Positions 50,801 to 60,828 of a DNA stretch of 64,000 nucleotides are shown here, piece by piece; position 1 is the first letter of the stretch, and every line of letters starts with the position of its first letter. Made by a program: the position numbers and the translations under genes. Source of the DNA: an uncultured Oscillibacter sp. Lineage in GTDB: Bacteria > Bacillota > Clostridia > Oscillospirales > Oscillospiraceae. The stretch covers positions 30,679-94,678 of the forward strand of contig CAMBKF010000004.1 in assembly GCA_945868085.1 (NCBI GenBank), given 5' to 3'. The notes below the pieces were generated by a model. It worked only from the letters and a program-made list of their open reading frames with translations. It did not search any database and had not been told where the DNA came from.

Positions 50801-52856
50801 GGCGCTTGGTCTCGTTGGCGGACAGCAGCTTCTTCTGATAGCTGTTCAGCCCGCCGTACACCGTCTGAATGTCCTCCACCAGCGTCTTATAGTTGGCGTT
50901 CAGGTCGTTCAGGTCGTCGGGCAGATAGGACAGGTTCTGCCGCAGCCCGGCGATGACCGCCGCGTGGTCGATGGCCGCCTTGCCCAGCTCCTTCAAGAGG
51001 GTGAAGTCCGCGTCATAGGTCTCCATCAGGGCCGTCAGGTCGGTGGCCTTCAGCAAATTGGCCGTCAGGGTCTCGTACTGAGCCTTGAGCGCGGCGTAGC
51101 CCTCCGCCGTGAAGTCATAGTAGTGGAAGCTGTCGAAATACGCCTTGGCCTCGGCGGCCTTTTCGGCGCGGTACTGCTTCAGCAGCGCGGCGGGATTGTC
51201 CGCCTCGGTCACGTGGATCAGGGCGTAGTCGCCGCCGTACAGGGAGTAATACTCGCCGATGGTGGTGCTGCCGTAGATATCCACGCGGGTGTAGTCATCC
51301 GGCGTCACGTTGAACATGGCCACGGTGTACCAGCCGGGCTTGGTGAACACGTATTGCAGACTGCCGTCCGCGCCGGTAACGGCGGTGGTCTTATGGGTGG
51401 GCTGGGACAGGGCCTCCGTCTCGGACGGGTCGCTGATGAACAGGGTGATGCCTGCGGCGCTCTTGCCGCTGCCCAGGTTGGTGGTGTTAGCCCCCGTCAC
51501 GGTGGCGGAGAACTTCGCCTTGTCGCCCACCTTGGCGCTGCCGGGAGCGGTCATGTCGATCAGAGCCACGCTGCTTTGATAGTGCTCCTCGCTGGCGTTC
51601 AGCAGGTTCCATGCCGAGCTGTCAAGTCCGCTGGAATCCTCCTTGTTAAACAGGGGCTGGGCGACACGCACCATTTTCACGCTGTCGCCGTTGTGCAACT
51701 GCACGTTGCGCCAGCCGTTATCGGCGCTCTGACTCTCACGGGAAGACCAGTAATACAGCCCCGCGCAGCTGCCGTTGACGTACACCATAAACCGCGGGTT
51801 GGTATCGCCGGTATTGGCGTAACTGTAACCAGGCAGACTGGTATCGTCGTGGGCGTCCAGCGTGATATTGGCCGCGTTATACGCGCCCAGCAGGTTTGCG
51901 CTGCCCGCTGCCAGCGTCAGGCTGCTGTTGGTATACAGGCTCGTGCCGCCGAAGCCGGGATACAGGGCGGAGAAGTTGTTGATGTAGGTAAAGGAAACCG
52001 TCACGTCCGTGCCGCTGGTCAGCTGGCGATAGGCGTTTTTCAGCGCCGTCATGTGCTGGCTGAAGCTAGTCAGCACAGCGTAGTCCTCGGTGGTGCCGCC
52101 CACGATGCGGTAAGCCATGTCAGTCTTTAGGACGGCGTAGGCGTCGGTATAGGCCGTCCAGCTGTCCGCCGTATAGTCGCTCTCCTTCAGCTTGGCGGGG
52201 TCGTACTGCTGCAGCAGGGCTTCGGCCTCCGGCTTGGCCGCCATGTACTTGTTATAGGCGGCGGCATAGGCTTCTTTGTTCACCAGCTTGTGGGCATCCG
52301 TCGCCGCGGCCAGCTTGTCCACGTTCTCCTGCTGGTCGGCGGCAATGTTGGCCGTGGTGGGTTTGCCGTTTTCATACAGCTTGTCCAGCAGCGCCTGACC
52401 ATCCTTTACCGCCTTGGCGTAGGGCTGCCAGGACAGGGAGGTGCAGTTATCGGCGCTGGGCTTTTCCCAAAGCGTGTTTTCAGGCCAGCCCTCTTCTAAG
52501 CTGTTGCTAAGATTCCACCGCCAGTCGGTGTTCAACGCCTCATACAGCGCCGTGGCGTTGACCCGGCTGGTGGGGATCAGGTTGGCGATAGCGGCAGGAT
52601 ATGCAGCATTGAATTCGGCCAATGCCTCGTCAACCTTTGTCTGTGTCACATCTTCATTATCATAGACAGCCTGCGCTTTCTTTACAATGGTAGATAGTTC
52701 ATTCCAGAAGCCCGTTTCGCTGGTTGCTTTTCCATTCCAGCAATCATTTTCGGTATAATAGCCCGTGGTGGGAACGCTGTCAAGGGCTGCTTTCAGCGCA
52801 CTTTTGTCGATTGTCTGACCGGCAGTGCTAAGGTTGGCGTCATAGTTCCCATGGTA
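47817..52856 (-). pseudogene. Giant cell-wall-anchored surface protein, 5' end missing
   Basis: An open frame of about 1,680 residues of real-looking sequence. It holds FIVAR-like helical repeats (for example ALTPEQQAQVSN), a cleaved-adhesin/Ig-like region, a DUF4430 (transcobalamin-like) domain near residues 950-1060, a squalene-cyclase/prenyltransferase-type alpha-barrel (about 1430-1660, QLPGGGWTLSGNDADPDMTA) and a sorting signal TPATGDTG with helix and KRKEREA tail. The C-terminus is complete. At the N-terminus there is no signal peptide or ribosome binding site: homology-like sequence begins abruptly at NYDANLSTAG and the open frame then runs antisense into the mobC-like gene. I read it as truncated by the mobilisation module. 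Confidence 0.75.
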
Positions 52857-52905
52857 ACAGGCTTTGCAGGATTTTCGGCGTGCCTTATGACGATTTGGAG
52901 GAATT

Positions 52906-53319
52906 ATGAGTGAAAACAAAGATAGATTGAATTTCCGGATGAAGCCGGAAACGGCGGAAAAGTTAGAGCACTGGTACAAGGCCGACCACTGCCGCAGTAG
53001 GAATGAGTTCGTGGAAAAGGCCGTGAACTACTACGCGGATGCGCTGGCGGCGGAGAACAGCACCACGCTGCCGGTGGCGATACAGACCGCCATCGACGGG
53101 CGGCTGAAGCTGCTGGAGGATCGCATGGCGTCCATCCTCTACAAGCAGACGGTTGAGATGGACATGGCAATCTCCATTCTGCTGCAAAGTGTCAATGTGG
53201 ACGAGTCCGTGCTGCGTCAGGAGCGTGCCAAGAGCGTCGCGGCGGTCAAGCACACCAATGGTCGTCTGCGCATGGAGCAAAAGCTCCGTGAGTTGGAGAA
53301 CGCGGAATGGCAAGGCTGA
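52906..53319 (+). CDS. MobC-like relaxosome accessory protein (ribbon-helix-helix)
   Basis: A 137-residue protein. Its N-terminus (RLNFRMKPETAEKLEHWYK then SRNEFVEKAVNYYADAL) is a ribbon-helix-helix DNA-binding domain. The rest is helical (about 60-130), suited to oligomerisation. It overlaps the relaxase gene by 13 bp and has GGAGGAA before its ATG. Position and size match the small protein that helps MobP3 relaxases open oriT. An oriT should lie just upstream, in about 52857-52905, but no clear nic site is recognisable there. Confidence 0.75.
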   Translation: MSENKDRLNFRMKPETAEKLEHWYKADHCRSRNEFVEKAVNYYADALAAENSTTLPVAIQTAIDGRLKLLEDRMASILYKQTVEMDMAISILLQSVNVDESVLRQERAKSVAAVKHTNGRLRMEQKLRELENAEWQG

Positions 53320-55265
53320 TCGTCAAGAGCCCCTATATCAAGTGTGGCGGCGGGCAGAATGCAAGCGGGTATCTGAACTACATTGCCACCCGTGAGCGGG
53401 TAGAGATCGTGCCGGATGACCGTCCGCCTACACGCAAGCAGGAGCAGCTCATTCAAAAGCTGGTGAAAGATTTCCCCAACACGAAAGAACTTCTGGAGTA
53501 CAATGACTACACAAACGCCCCCACCAAAGCCAACGCATCGTCTTTCATCACGCTGACGCTGGAGCAGAACTGGAGCCGCGTGCAGTCTACCGAAGGCTAC
53601 GCTAAGTACATCGCCACCCGTCCCAGAGCCGAGCGGCTGGGCAGTCACGGCTTGTTTGGTGACGCGGATCATGTGTCGCTGGACACGGCCATGGACGAAC
53701 TGAGCCATTACACCGGCAATGTGTGGACGCACATTATATCCCTAAAGCGGGAAGATGCCATGCGGCTTGGCTATGACCATGCGGCAGCATGGCGGACGCT
53801 TCTGCGGGCGCACCGCAACGACATCGCCGCCGCTATGAACATTGACCCGAGGGACTTCCGCTGGTACGCGGCCTTCCATAATGAGGGCAATCATCCCCAT
53901 GTCCACATGATGGCGTGGTCGGCGAAGCCAGGGCAAGCGTACTTGGATAGGAATGGTATCAAAGAAATCAAATCAGTGCTGACCAACGAAATCTTTCAGC
54001 AAGAACTGCTGCATCTCTACGAGGAGAAAAGTGTCTCCCGTGACGAGTTGGTACATCAGACTCGGCAGGCTATGTTAGAGTTGGCGCAGCGTATGCGGGA
54101 TGGTCTCTGCATCTGCCCGACTGCGGAGCAAAAGCTCTGGGAGCTGTCACAGAAGCTGGATGACGTGCAGGGGAAGAAAGTGTATGGCTACCTGCCAAAG
54201 TCACTGAAGCAGTTGACGGATGATACGGTGGATGCCATGGCGAAGCTGCCCACGGTCAACAAGTGCTATCAAAAGTGGTGGGAGCTGCAATGTCAGCTCA
54301 ATGATTACTACTCGGAACAGCAGCGGCAGCGTCCGCCGCTGTCACAGCAAAAGGAGTTTCGGCAAATCAAGAATGCGGTCATCCGTGAGGCAGAGCATAT
54401 TCGCCAGGGCCGTATGTCCTTCGAGGACGCAGCCTTGGCGCAGGAGGACGAGCCGGTGGATGACCGCAGTATGTCTTATGACTGCTGGGAGCTGCGGAAA
54501 ATCATTGCTGACGAAAACATACCACTGGAGGAACGGGACCATGCTGCTGCGGAGCTGGAGCAAATCGCCTGTCAAGGCGACCCCCACGCCCAATACCTTA
54601 TGGGACTGCTGTTCCGTGATGGTGGATTGCTGGTGCCAGATGCAGAGCAGGCAAAACACTGGCTGGACGGGTCGGCACAAGAATTGCCTGACGCGCAGTA
54701 TGCCTTGGGGAAGCTGTACCTCTCGGACAATCCTGATATACACAATTCCGCGAAAGGTCTCTTCTGGCTGCAACAGGCGGCGGACAGCGGGCACGAGTAC
54801 GCCGCCTACCGTTTAGGCAAGGAGTATCTTACCGGAGAAAATATTTCAAAGGACACCACACGCTCAGCAGCGTACTTGAGACAGGCAGCAAAGCAAGCCA
54901 ACCCCTACGCGCAGTATCTGTTGGGAAAGCTATACCTCATGGGTGAGGGCGTTCCAAAAGATAAGGACGCCGCACAATATTGGTTTTCCGTGGCGGAGCG
55001 GAACAGCCACGCCTACGCCGGATATTTCCTTGACCGCATGGAGCGGCAGGAGGATTTGCCGCCGCCCAACATTCTGCTGTCCGCCACGCGGCTGCTGCAC
55101 CACATGGGCAATATCTTCAGAGACAACGCACCGCGTCCTGCAGCGCCCACAGGCGTTCAGATTGACCACAAGCGCCTGCAGCGCCTGCGGGAAAAGAAGA
55201 TGGCCCTGGGACACAAGTGGAATGACCATGAGGATGAGCAGAGCCACAACATGAGAGGGTTATAA
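53307..55265 (+). CDS. MobP3-type relaxase with C-terminal Sel1 repeats
   Basis: A 652-residue protein. Residues 1-260 form a relaxase domain: MARLIVKSPYIKCGGG at the N-terminus and the three-His metal motif HNEGNHPHVHMM (H196, H198, H200), with a Tyr-rich N-terminal part for strand transfer. Residues about 430-580 contain Sel1-like repeats (AQYLMGLLFRDGG, AQYALGKLYLSDN, AAYRLGKEYLTGE, AQYLLGKLYLMGEG), a tail often found in MobP3 enzymes. It nicks oriT and pilots DNA during conjugation. No type IV secretion genes are present, so the element is mobilisable rather than self-transmissible. Confidence 0.9.
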   Translation: MARLIVKSPYIKCGGGQNASGYLNYIATRERVEIVPDDRPPTRKQEQLIQKLVKDFPNTKELLEYNDYTNAPTKANASSFITLTLEQNWSRVQSTEGYAKYIATRPRAERLGSHGLFGDADHVSLDTAMDELSHYTGNVWTHIISLKREDAMRLGYDHAAAWRTLLRAHRNDIAAAMNIDPRDFRWYAAFHNEGNHPHVHMMAWSAKPGQAYLDRNGIKEIKSVLTNEIFQQELLHLYEEKSVSRDELVHQTRQAMLELAQRMRDGLCICPTAEQKLWELSQKLDDVQGKKVYGYLPKSLKQLTDDTVDAMAKLPTVNKCYQKWWELQCQLNDYYSEQQRQRPPLSQQKEFRQIKNAVIREAEHIRQGRMSFEDAALAQEDEPVDDRSMSYDCWELRKIIADENIPLEERDHAAAELEQIACQGDPHAQYLMGLLFRDGGLLVPDAEQAKHWLDGSAQELPDAQYALGKLYLSDNPDIHNSAKGLFWLQQAADSGHEYAAYRLGKEYLTGENISKDTTRSAAYLRQAAKQANPYAQYLLGKLYLMGEGVPKDKDAAQYWFSVAERNSHAYAGYFLDRMERQEDLPPPNILLSATRLLHHMGNIFRDNAPRPAAPTGVQIDHKRLQRLREKKMALGHKWNDHEDEQSHNMRGL

Positions 55266-55278
55266 CAGTCCATATTCT

Positions 55279-55300
55279 GCGCTGCTGTAGACAATAAAAG
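55279..55300 (+). repeat. Third copy of the element end motif, upstream of the integrase
   Basis: The 22-bp motif GCGCTGCTGTAGACAATAAA AG recurs here exactly, 81 bp before the integrase start. Other copies are at 47441-47462 (exact) and 57952-57973 (three mismatches). Confidence 0.75.
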
Positions 55301-55380
55301 AGCCTTTCAAAAAAGTAGTAGCTATTTGGGCAGCTTTGTGGTATGTATGTTTGCTAATAAAAAGCAAAGGAGCTGATTCA

Positions 55381-56535
55381 ATGGCCAAGAAACGCGCCAA
55401 CGGCGAGGGCAACATCCGCAAGCGCAAAGACGGCCGGTGGGAGGGCCGCTACACCGCTGGCTACAACCCCGAAACCGGCAAGCGCATCATCAAAAATGTC
55501 CTGGGCAAGACCCAGGCGGAGTGCAAGGCGAAGCTGGCCGCCGCCATGGAGGCCAGCAAGGGCGTCGATGTCAGCCGCGCAGATGAGTATACCGTGGCCA
55601 CATGGCTGCGGAGCTGGTACGACATCTACGCCAAGCCCAATGTGCGGGTGGCCACGGCTGACCGCTACCGCCTGATGATTGAGCAGTACGCCATTCCCCG
55701 CATCGGCAGCATTAAGCTCACAAAGCTGACTGCCCACGACCTGCAAAAGCTCTACAAGGAGCTGATGGAGAGCGGTCGCACCAACCGCAAAAGCGGGCAC
55801 GGCAATCCGGGTCTCAGCAGCACCACCGTCCGCAGCCTGCACTTGATGCTCCACAACGCATTGAACCGTGCCGTAAAAGAGCGCTTGATCCTCTGCAATC
55901 CCACCGGGGACTGCATCGCACCGAAGGTGCAGAAATTTGAAATGCAGATCCTCCAACCGGAACACATCAAAACTTACCTTGACGCCGCAGAGAAACGGGG
56001 ACTGCTGCCCATGTTTTATCTGGAACTGGTCAGCGGACTGCGCAAGGGTGAACTGACCGCCCTCCTGTGGAGTGACCTCGACATCACGGACAAAACCATC
56101 TCCGTCAGCAAGCAGTACGTCAAGAACCCCAATGGGGAGTTGACACTCTCGCGCCCCAAAACGGAGACATCGGTCAGAAAGGTCAGTATTCCACAGGAGG
56201 CTGTTGACCTGCTGGTTGCCGAACACAAGAAGCATCCCGACAACCCATATATGTTCCCATCGCCCGTCACAGGGGAGATGTATTACCCCGATTCCATTGT
56301 GAACCTGCATAAGAAAATTCTGAAAGACGCTGGACTGCCGCACATACGCTTTCACGACCTCAGACATACCTTCGCAACGCTGGCACTGCAAAACGGTGTG
56401 GATGTAAAAACCGTCAGCAGTATGCTGGGGCGCTACGATGCGGGGTTCACTCTCCGTACCTACACCCACGCCACCCGCCAGAAGCAGGACGAGGCCGCCC
56501 AGACCATGGGTAGCTTCATGGAACAGGTGATGTGA
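55381..56535 (+). CDS. Tyrosine integrase (Tn916 Int-like)
   Basis: A 384-residue site-specific recombinase. It has an N-terminal AP2-like arm-binding domain (GNIRKRKDGRWEGRYTAGYN), a SAM-like core-binding domain (about 70-175) and a catalytic domain with SGLRKGE (R221), HDLRHT (H325, R328) and nucleophile Y361 in RTYTHAT. The usual LGH before the Tyr reads LGR (R351), an unusual replacement. It should recombine attL and attR in the tRNA-Thr. AAAGGAG precedes the ATG at 55381. A strong terminator follows. Confidence 0.93.
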   Translation: MAKKRANGEGNIRKRKDGRWEGRYTAGYNPETGKRIIKNVLGKTQAECKAKLAAAMEASKGVDVSRADEYTVATWLRSWYDIYAKPNVRVATADRYRLMIEQYAIPRIGSIKLTKLTAHDLQKLYKELMESGRTNRKSGHGNPGLSSTTVRSLHLMLHNALNRAVKERLILCNPTGDCIAPKVQKFEMQILQPEHIKTYLDAAEKRGLLPMFYLELVSGLRKGELTALLWSDLDITDKTISVSKQYVKNPNGELTLSRPKTETSVRKVSIPQEAVDLLVAEHKKHPDNPYMFPSPVTGEMYYPDSIVNLHKKILKDAGLPHIRFHDLRHTFATLALQNGVDVKTVSSMLGRYDAGFTLRTYTHATRQKQDEAAQTMGSFMEQVM

Positions 56536-56560
56536 GCTGATCAAACTGCACCACAATAAC

Positions 56561-56599
56561 AAACTAGAGCTCCTGCCCATGGGGCAGGAGCTCTAGTTT
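56561..56599. terminator. Bidirectional terminator after the integrase
   Basis: AAACTAGAGCTCCTGCCC (56561-56578) and its complement (56582-56599) form an 18-bp perfect stem with loop ATG between the convergent integrase and transporter genes. Confidence 0.88.
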
Positions 56600-56606
56600 A
56601 CTCATT

Positions 56607-57710
56607 TCACCGCATCCAGAGTGTCATGGCTACCAACAGGACGCCTAGAAAACCGAAGCTGATGGCGGAGAACAGCACCATGAACCGCCCCGTCTGCCCC
56701 TTGACGTGCTTTGTGTATTCCCGGAAAGTGATCAGACTGGCCAGTGACGCCACCAGCGTCCCCGCGCCGCCGATATTCACGCCCACCAGCAGTCCTCGAT
56801 AGTCGTCGGTGAACCGGCTCAGCAGGATGGCTGCCGGTACGTTGCTGATGACCTGACTGGTCAGTGCCGCCACCGGCATGGCCCCGTGGGTGAGCAGCTT
56901 CCGGAACAGCTCACGCACCGGCTCAATCCGCGCCATGTTGCCCGAAAAGGTGAAAAACGCCGCAAACGTCACCAGCAGTCCCCAGTCCACGCCCAGCAGC
57001 GCACGGCGATCCAGCACCAGCAGAGCCATCACGACAACGAGCAGTCCCAGCCAGTAGGGGATTCCCCGCAGCACCATAGCCACCGCCACGCAGAACAGTA
57101 CGCCGTATACCGCAGTACGACGCTTGTCCGGCAGTGTCTCCTGCTGGGGGACAGTCAGCCCTTCACGGGGCAGAAACAGACAGCACAGCAGGATCAGCGC
57201 CGTGGACAGCAGGAACGGCGGCAGCATAATGGACAGGAATTCCCCGTTAGGGATGTTGTAGTGGTTGAACAGATACAGGTTCTGGGGATTGCCGAAGGGC
57301 GTCAGCATACCGCCCAGGTTGGCGGCGCAGTTCTGCAGAATGAACGTCAGCGCCGTCCATTTCGTCTGGCCGGTGCGCTCCAGCACAAACCAGCTGAGGG
57401 GCAGGAACGTCAGCAGTGCCGTGTCGTTGGTCAGCAGCATGGAGCCCACCAGCGTGATACCTACCAGCGCCGTCACCGCGCCGCGGGTGGTGTGGAACAC
57501 CTGCACCAGCCTCTGCGCCAGCAGAGGAAACAGTCCCACGCGGCGCAGCGCACCCACCACCGCCAGCACGCATAGCAGGCAGGATAGCGTTTTCACATCG
57601 TAGTAGCCAAGATAGGCCGCGTCAGGCGGCACGAACACCGCCGTCACCGCCGCAGCCAGCACCGCAATCACCGGCATGGCGTTGGCCTTACACCATCGTA
57701 ACAGCTTCAT
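56607..57710 (-). CDS. SLC13/ArsB-type anion transporter
   Basis: A 367-residue protein of about ten helices in the ion-transporter superfamily of ArsB, NhaD and citrate/dicarboxylate carriers. LLTNDTALLTFLPLSW and GGMLTPFGNPQNLYLFN are the paired conserved (S/T)ND and GNPQN segments of this group; a second set (SNVPAAILLSRF and GGAGTLVASLAS) lies in the C-terminal half. The substrate could be an inorganic or organic anion. It is an accessory gene between the integrase and the repeats at 57864, convergent to the integrase. Confidence 0.82.
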   Translation of the reverse strand: MKLLRWCKANAMPVIAVLAAAVTAVFVPPDAAYLGYYDVKTLSCLLCVLAVVGALRRVGLFPLLAQRLVQVFHTTRGAVTALVGITLVGSMLLTNDTALLTFLPLSWFVLERTGQTKWTALTFILQNCAANLGGMLTPFGNPQNLYLFNHYNIPNGEFLSIMLPPFLLSTALILLCCLFLPREGLTVPQQETLPDKRRTAVYGVLFCVAVAMVLRGIPYWLGLLVVVMALLVLDRRALLGVDWGLLVTFAAFFTFSGNMARIEPVRELFRKLLTHGAMPVAALTSQVISNVPAAILLSRFTDDYRGLLVGVNIGGAGTLVASLASLITFREYTKHVKGQTGRFMVLFSAISFGFLGVLLVAMTLWMR

Positions 57711-57863
57711 AAATACCTCGCACAGCCTCGTAAGAGGCAGAAAGAATCAACGGCAGGTACTGTAGCATATCCTGCCGCAAAATACAAGAACGCGGCGAAA
57801 CAAAGAAAAGGCTTTTCAGAATAACGGCTTTTCCGTCCGCTCATCTTTTGCCCTTTCCGAGCA

Positions 57864-57973
57864 TTTCCCCGTGTGGGTCACGGTGTGGGTCAGAGCCACC
57901 GGCATCGTCGGTGTGGGTCAGCTTGCGATGGTGTGAGAATCGTTATGTTTTGCACTGCTGGAAACAATAAAAG
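57864..57973. repeat. 110-bp direct repeat, right copy (arm sites plus end motif)
   Basis: GTGTGGGTCA at 57871, 57883 and 57911, then the 22-bp end motif at 57952-57973, with the same spacing as the copy 10,511 bp to the left. From 57711 to 58297 no gene is seen; a further degenerate end motif (GCGCTACAGTAAACAAAG) lies near 58123-58140. Confidence 0.8.
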
Positions 57974-58297
57974 AACACCTTGGAAACAGCATCAAACTCT
58001 TGCAACTCATATGTATCCACAACTTTGACCAAAATACGATGCAATTCCTTCACAGAGACTTTCCTTTGATAATAAGTGTACCATAAATGCAGGCAGTTCA
58101 CAAGTTTTTACGCTGCTCATATTTTGCGCTACAGTAAACAAAGAAAAAGTGTTGTCTCTGTCAGACGCGCAGCTATGTACTGACTTCTTCTCCAACAAAA
58201 TATTTACATTTTCTTTCTACAGAAAAATGCCAGGAAGCCGCCTGTCTCAATGAGACGGACGGCTTTTTGGCAAAGAATCAGTAAGAAGAGAGCAATG

Positions 58298-59602
58298 TCA
58301 ATCGTGCGGCATCTTTGCAGTCTTTCCTCTTCCAAAGCAGAGGTAGTACCCAGATGCTGCGGCATAGACCACGACCACCCATTTCAGAGCGGACAGGTTC
58401 GCGACCAATACGCAGATGAACAGCAGTACCACAAGCACCATGGCGATACCCGGCACCACAGGATGCGGTATCTCAAAGGGGCGCTCCAATGTCGGCTCCT
58501 GCCGGTACAGGCGGATATTGGACAGGATGACCAGCGCATACATGATGAGCGCCGCAAACACGGAGATCGTCACCATTAGCGCAGTTTTTCCGGTCAGGCA
58601 CAGGCAAAGCGCCAGCGCTGACGGGATCAGCAGTCCAAAGGTCGGTGCACCATGACAGTTCAGCCGCGCGAACAGCTTCGGCAGATAGCCCACGCGTCCC
58701 ATGGCATACGCCTGACGGGAGAACGCCATCACGATAGAAGAGAAGGACGCGACCATGGCAAAGAGCGCAATCGCGGCAATTACCTTCGGAAGAACAGAGC
58801 CTTCACCCAGCGCCAACTCAAGAGAGCGGGCCAGCGGATAGTCCACTTTGGCGATCTCGTGGTAGTCGGCAATGCCTGCGGGCAGCAGCAGGTCTATGAG
58901 CGCCGTGATAAACAGCGTAACCAGCGCGGGAACATAGCCCCGCAGGATGCCGGTTTTGGGGTCTTCCATCTCCTCAGACTGCATAATGGGGCCATCTACC
59001 GCGAAGTAGAACCACATGGCAAAGGGAACGGCTGCGGCCACGCCGGATAATCCCGCCGCAGGCGGTTCGTCCAGCATCAAGCGCTCCGGCTGAAAGTGCG
59101 GCAGCGCTACCACCGCAAACAGCACCAGTCCCGCCAGTGCCGCAATGGTGGCGATCAGTTCAAACCGGGAGGATGATTTCGCGCCCAGCAGATTCAGCGC
59201 CACAAACAGGCAGAAGAACACCACAGTGGCGGTCATGGCGGGGATCGTCGGGACGAGGTAATGCAGCAGTTGGCCGGTGGTGATCGCCACCGCGCAGGGC
59301 GCGACAATGTACGCCACCAGCACGGAAAAGCCCGCAATAAATCCCGCAAAGCCACCCATGGAGCGGCGGGCGTACTCAGACGCACCACCTGCGCTGGGGC
59401 TGCTGATCGCTAACTCCATATAACAGGCCATGAAGCAGACATACATCGCCGTTACCGGCAGAAACGCCAGCAGGAAGGAGCCGGGGCCGCCGGTCTCAAA
59501 GCCATAGCTGAAGCCGTAGTAGTTGCCGGAGCAGACCGCCCCTACCGCCAGCGCCCACAGGTGCCGGGGCTTTAGGACTTTTTGCAGCTTACTCTCCAGC
59601 AT
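58298..59602 (-). CDS. APC-superfamily permease (ethanolamine/amino acid type)
   Basis: A 434-residue, 12-helix transporter with AVGAVCSGNYYGFSYGFETGG in helix 1 and ELAISSPSAGGASEYARRSMG in helix 2, the pattern of ethanolamine- and amino-acid-permease branches of APC. It overlaps the 3' end of the alcohol dehydrogenase gene by 14 bp. The ATG at 59602 is used here; a TTG at 59626 with GGAGG close by is an alternative. Cotranscription with an aminotransferase-fold enzyme and an alcohol dehydrogenase suggests an amine or amino-alcohol substrate. Confidence 0.85.
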   Translation of the reverse strand: MLESKLQKVLKPRHLWALAVGAVCSGNYYGFSYGFETGGPGSFLLAFLPVTAMYVCFMACYMELAISSPSAGGASEYARRSMGGFAGFIAGFSVLVAYIVAPCAVAITTGQLLHYLVPTIPAMTATVVFFCLFVALNLLGAKSSSRFELIATIAALAGLVLFAVVALPHFQPERLMLDEPPAAGLSGVAAAVPFAMWFYFAVDGPIMQSEEMEDPKTGILRGYVPALVTLFITALIDLLLPAGIADYHEIAKVDYPLARSLELALGEGSVLPKVIAAIALFAMVASFSSIVMAFSRQAYAMGRVGYLPKLFARLNCHGAPTFGLLIPSALALCLCLTGKTALMVTISVFAALIMYALVILSNIRLYRQEPTLERPFEIPHPVVPGIAMVLVVLLFICVLVANLSALKWVVVVYAAASGYYLCFGRGKTAKMPHD

Positions 59603-60746
59603 AGGCTTTTTGGAACAGTTCTTCAAACGCCTCCACGGTCATTTCGCGGGGATTGCTGGGGGTGGAGACATTGGCCATAGCCGCCACAGACAGGGCGTGG
59701 AAGTCCTCCGGCTTGATCTCCGGATGCTCGCGCATAGGCTTGATGCCCACATCGGTGCACAGCTGGCGCAGACCGTCCACACAGGCGGCAGCGGCTTCTT
59801 CCGCAGTCTTGCCGGTGACATCAAGTCCCATAGCCTCGGCCACATCGGCGTATTTCTTGGTGTTGGCGGGCAGATTGTAGGCGGTCACAGTGGGCAGCAG
59901 GATAGCGTTGGCCACGCCGTGGGGCAGGTCGTAACGGCCACCCAGGGCTTCTGCCATGCAGTGAACGGCGGCCACATCAGAGTAGCCGAAGGCGATACCG
60001 GCGATAGTGCTGCCCAGCATCATGCCGGTGCAGGCGTCCAGAGAACGGTTATTCACCGCATTGCGGAGATTCTTGGAGATAAGCTTGATGGCGTAAAGCG
60101 CATAGGCGTCCGTGTGGGGAACGGCCAGCTTGCAGGTGTAGGCTTCCACCGCGTGGGTCATGGCGTCGATACCGGTGGCGGCCATGATGTGGGGCGGCAG
60201 ACCCATCAGCATGGTGGGGTCAACCAGCGCTATTTTCGGCGCGGCCTTGGCGTCGAAGATGTTCAGCTTCACATGGGTCTCGGAATCTGTCACCACGGCG
60301 AAAGGCGTTACCTCACTGCCGGTGCCGGCGGTGGTGGGAATAGCGATCAGCGGTGTGATGGGACGCAGCAGCTTGTCCGCGCCGCACCAATCCTGCACCT
60401 TGCCGCCGTGGGTCAGCAGCGTGCCGATAGCCTTGGCGGTGTCCATGGAGCTGCCGCCGCCTACTGCCACCAAGCAATCGATGCCTGCGGCCCTGGCGGT
60501 CTCATAGCCCTCGACACAGTGATAATCTCTGGGGTTGGGAACGATCTTATCGTAATAAGTATAGGGAATGTCGGCGTCTCGCAGACTGGTCTCTACATCA
60601 CGGGTCAGACCGGCACGGATGACACCCTGATCGGCCACGATCATCACATGAGTAGCGCCCAGAGATTTGGCGCACACACCGGCTTCCTTGACAGCGCCCA
60701 CACCGAAACGAATGGTGGTGGGGAGTGAAAACGTATATTGCAGCAT
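59589..60746 (-). CDS. Iron-containing alcohol dehydrogenase
   Basis: A 385-residue group III alcohol dehydrogenase. GGGSSMDTAK (residues 96-105) binds NAD(P), TAGTGSEVTPFAV follows, and the metal ligands are D194 and H198 in GIDAMTHAVEAY plus His in VHCMAEAL and YDLPHG. It would interconvert an aldehyde and an alcohol. The start at 60746 has AGGAGG 8 bp upstream; the ATG at 60752 is too close to that site. It lies between the class V aminotransferase-fold gene and the permease gene in one operon. Confidence 0.93.
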   Translation of the reverse strand: MLQYTFSLPTTIRFGVGAVKEAGVCAKSLGATHVMIVADQGVIRAGLTRDVETSLRDADIPYTYYDKIVPNPRDYHCVEGYETARAAGIDCLVAVGGGSSMDTAKAIGTLLTHGGKVQDWCGADKLLRPITPLIAIPTTAGTGSEVTPFAVVTDSETHVKLNIFDAKAAPKIALVDPTMLMGLPPHIMAATGIDAMTHAVEAYTCKLAVPHTDAYALYAIKLISKNLRNAVNNRSLDACTGMMLGSTIAGIAFGYSDVAAVHCMAEALGGRYDLPHGVANAILLPTVTAYNLPANTKKYADVAEAMGLDVTGKTAEEAAAACVDGLRQLCTDVGIKPMREHPEIKPEDFHALSVAAMANVSTPSNPREMTVEAFEELFQKAYAGE

Positions 60747-60828
60747 ATTCATATCCTCCTATGGAACGAGGCAGGGACAGGCATCGTCCCTGCCTCACTT
60801 GTTATGATACGATTGGTTGGATTTCCGC

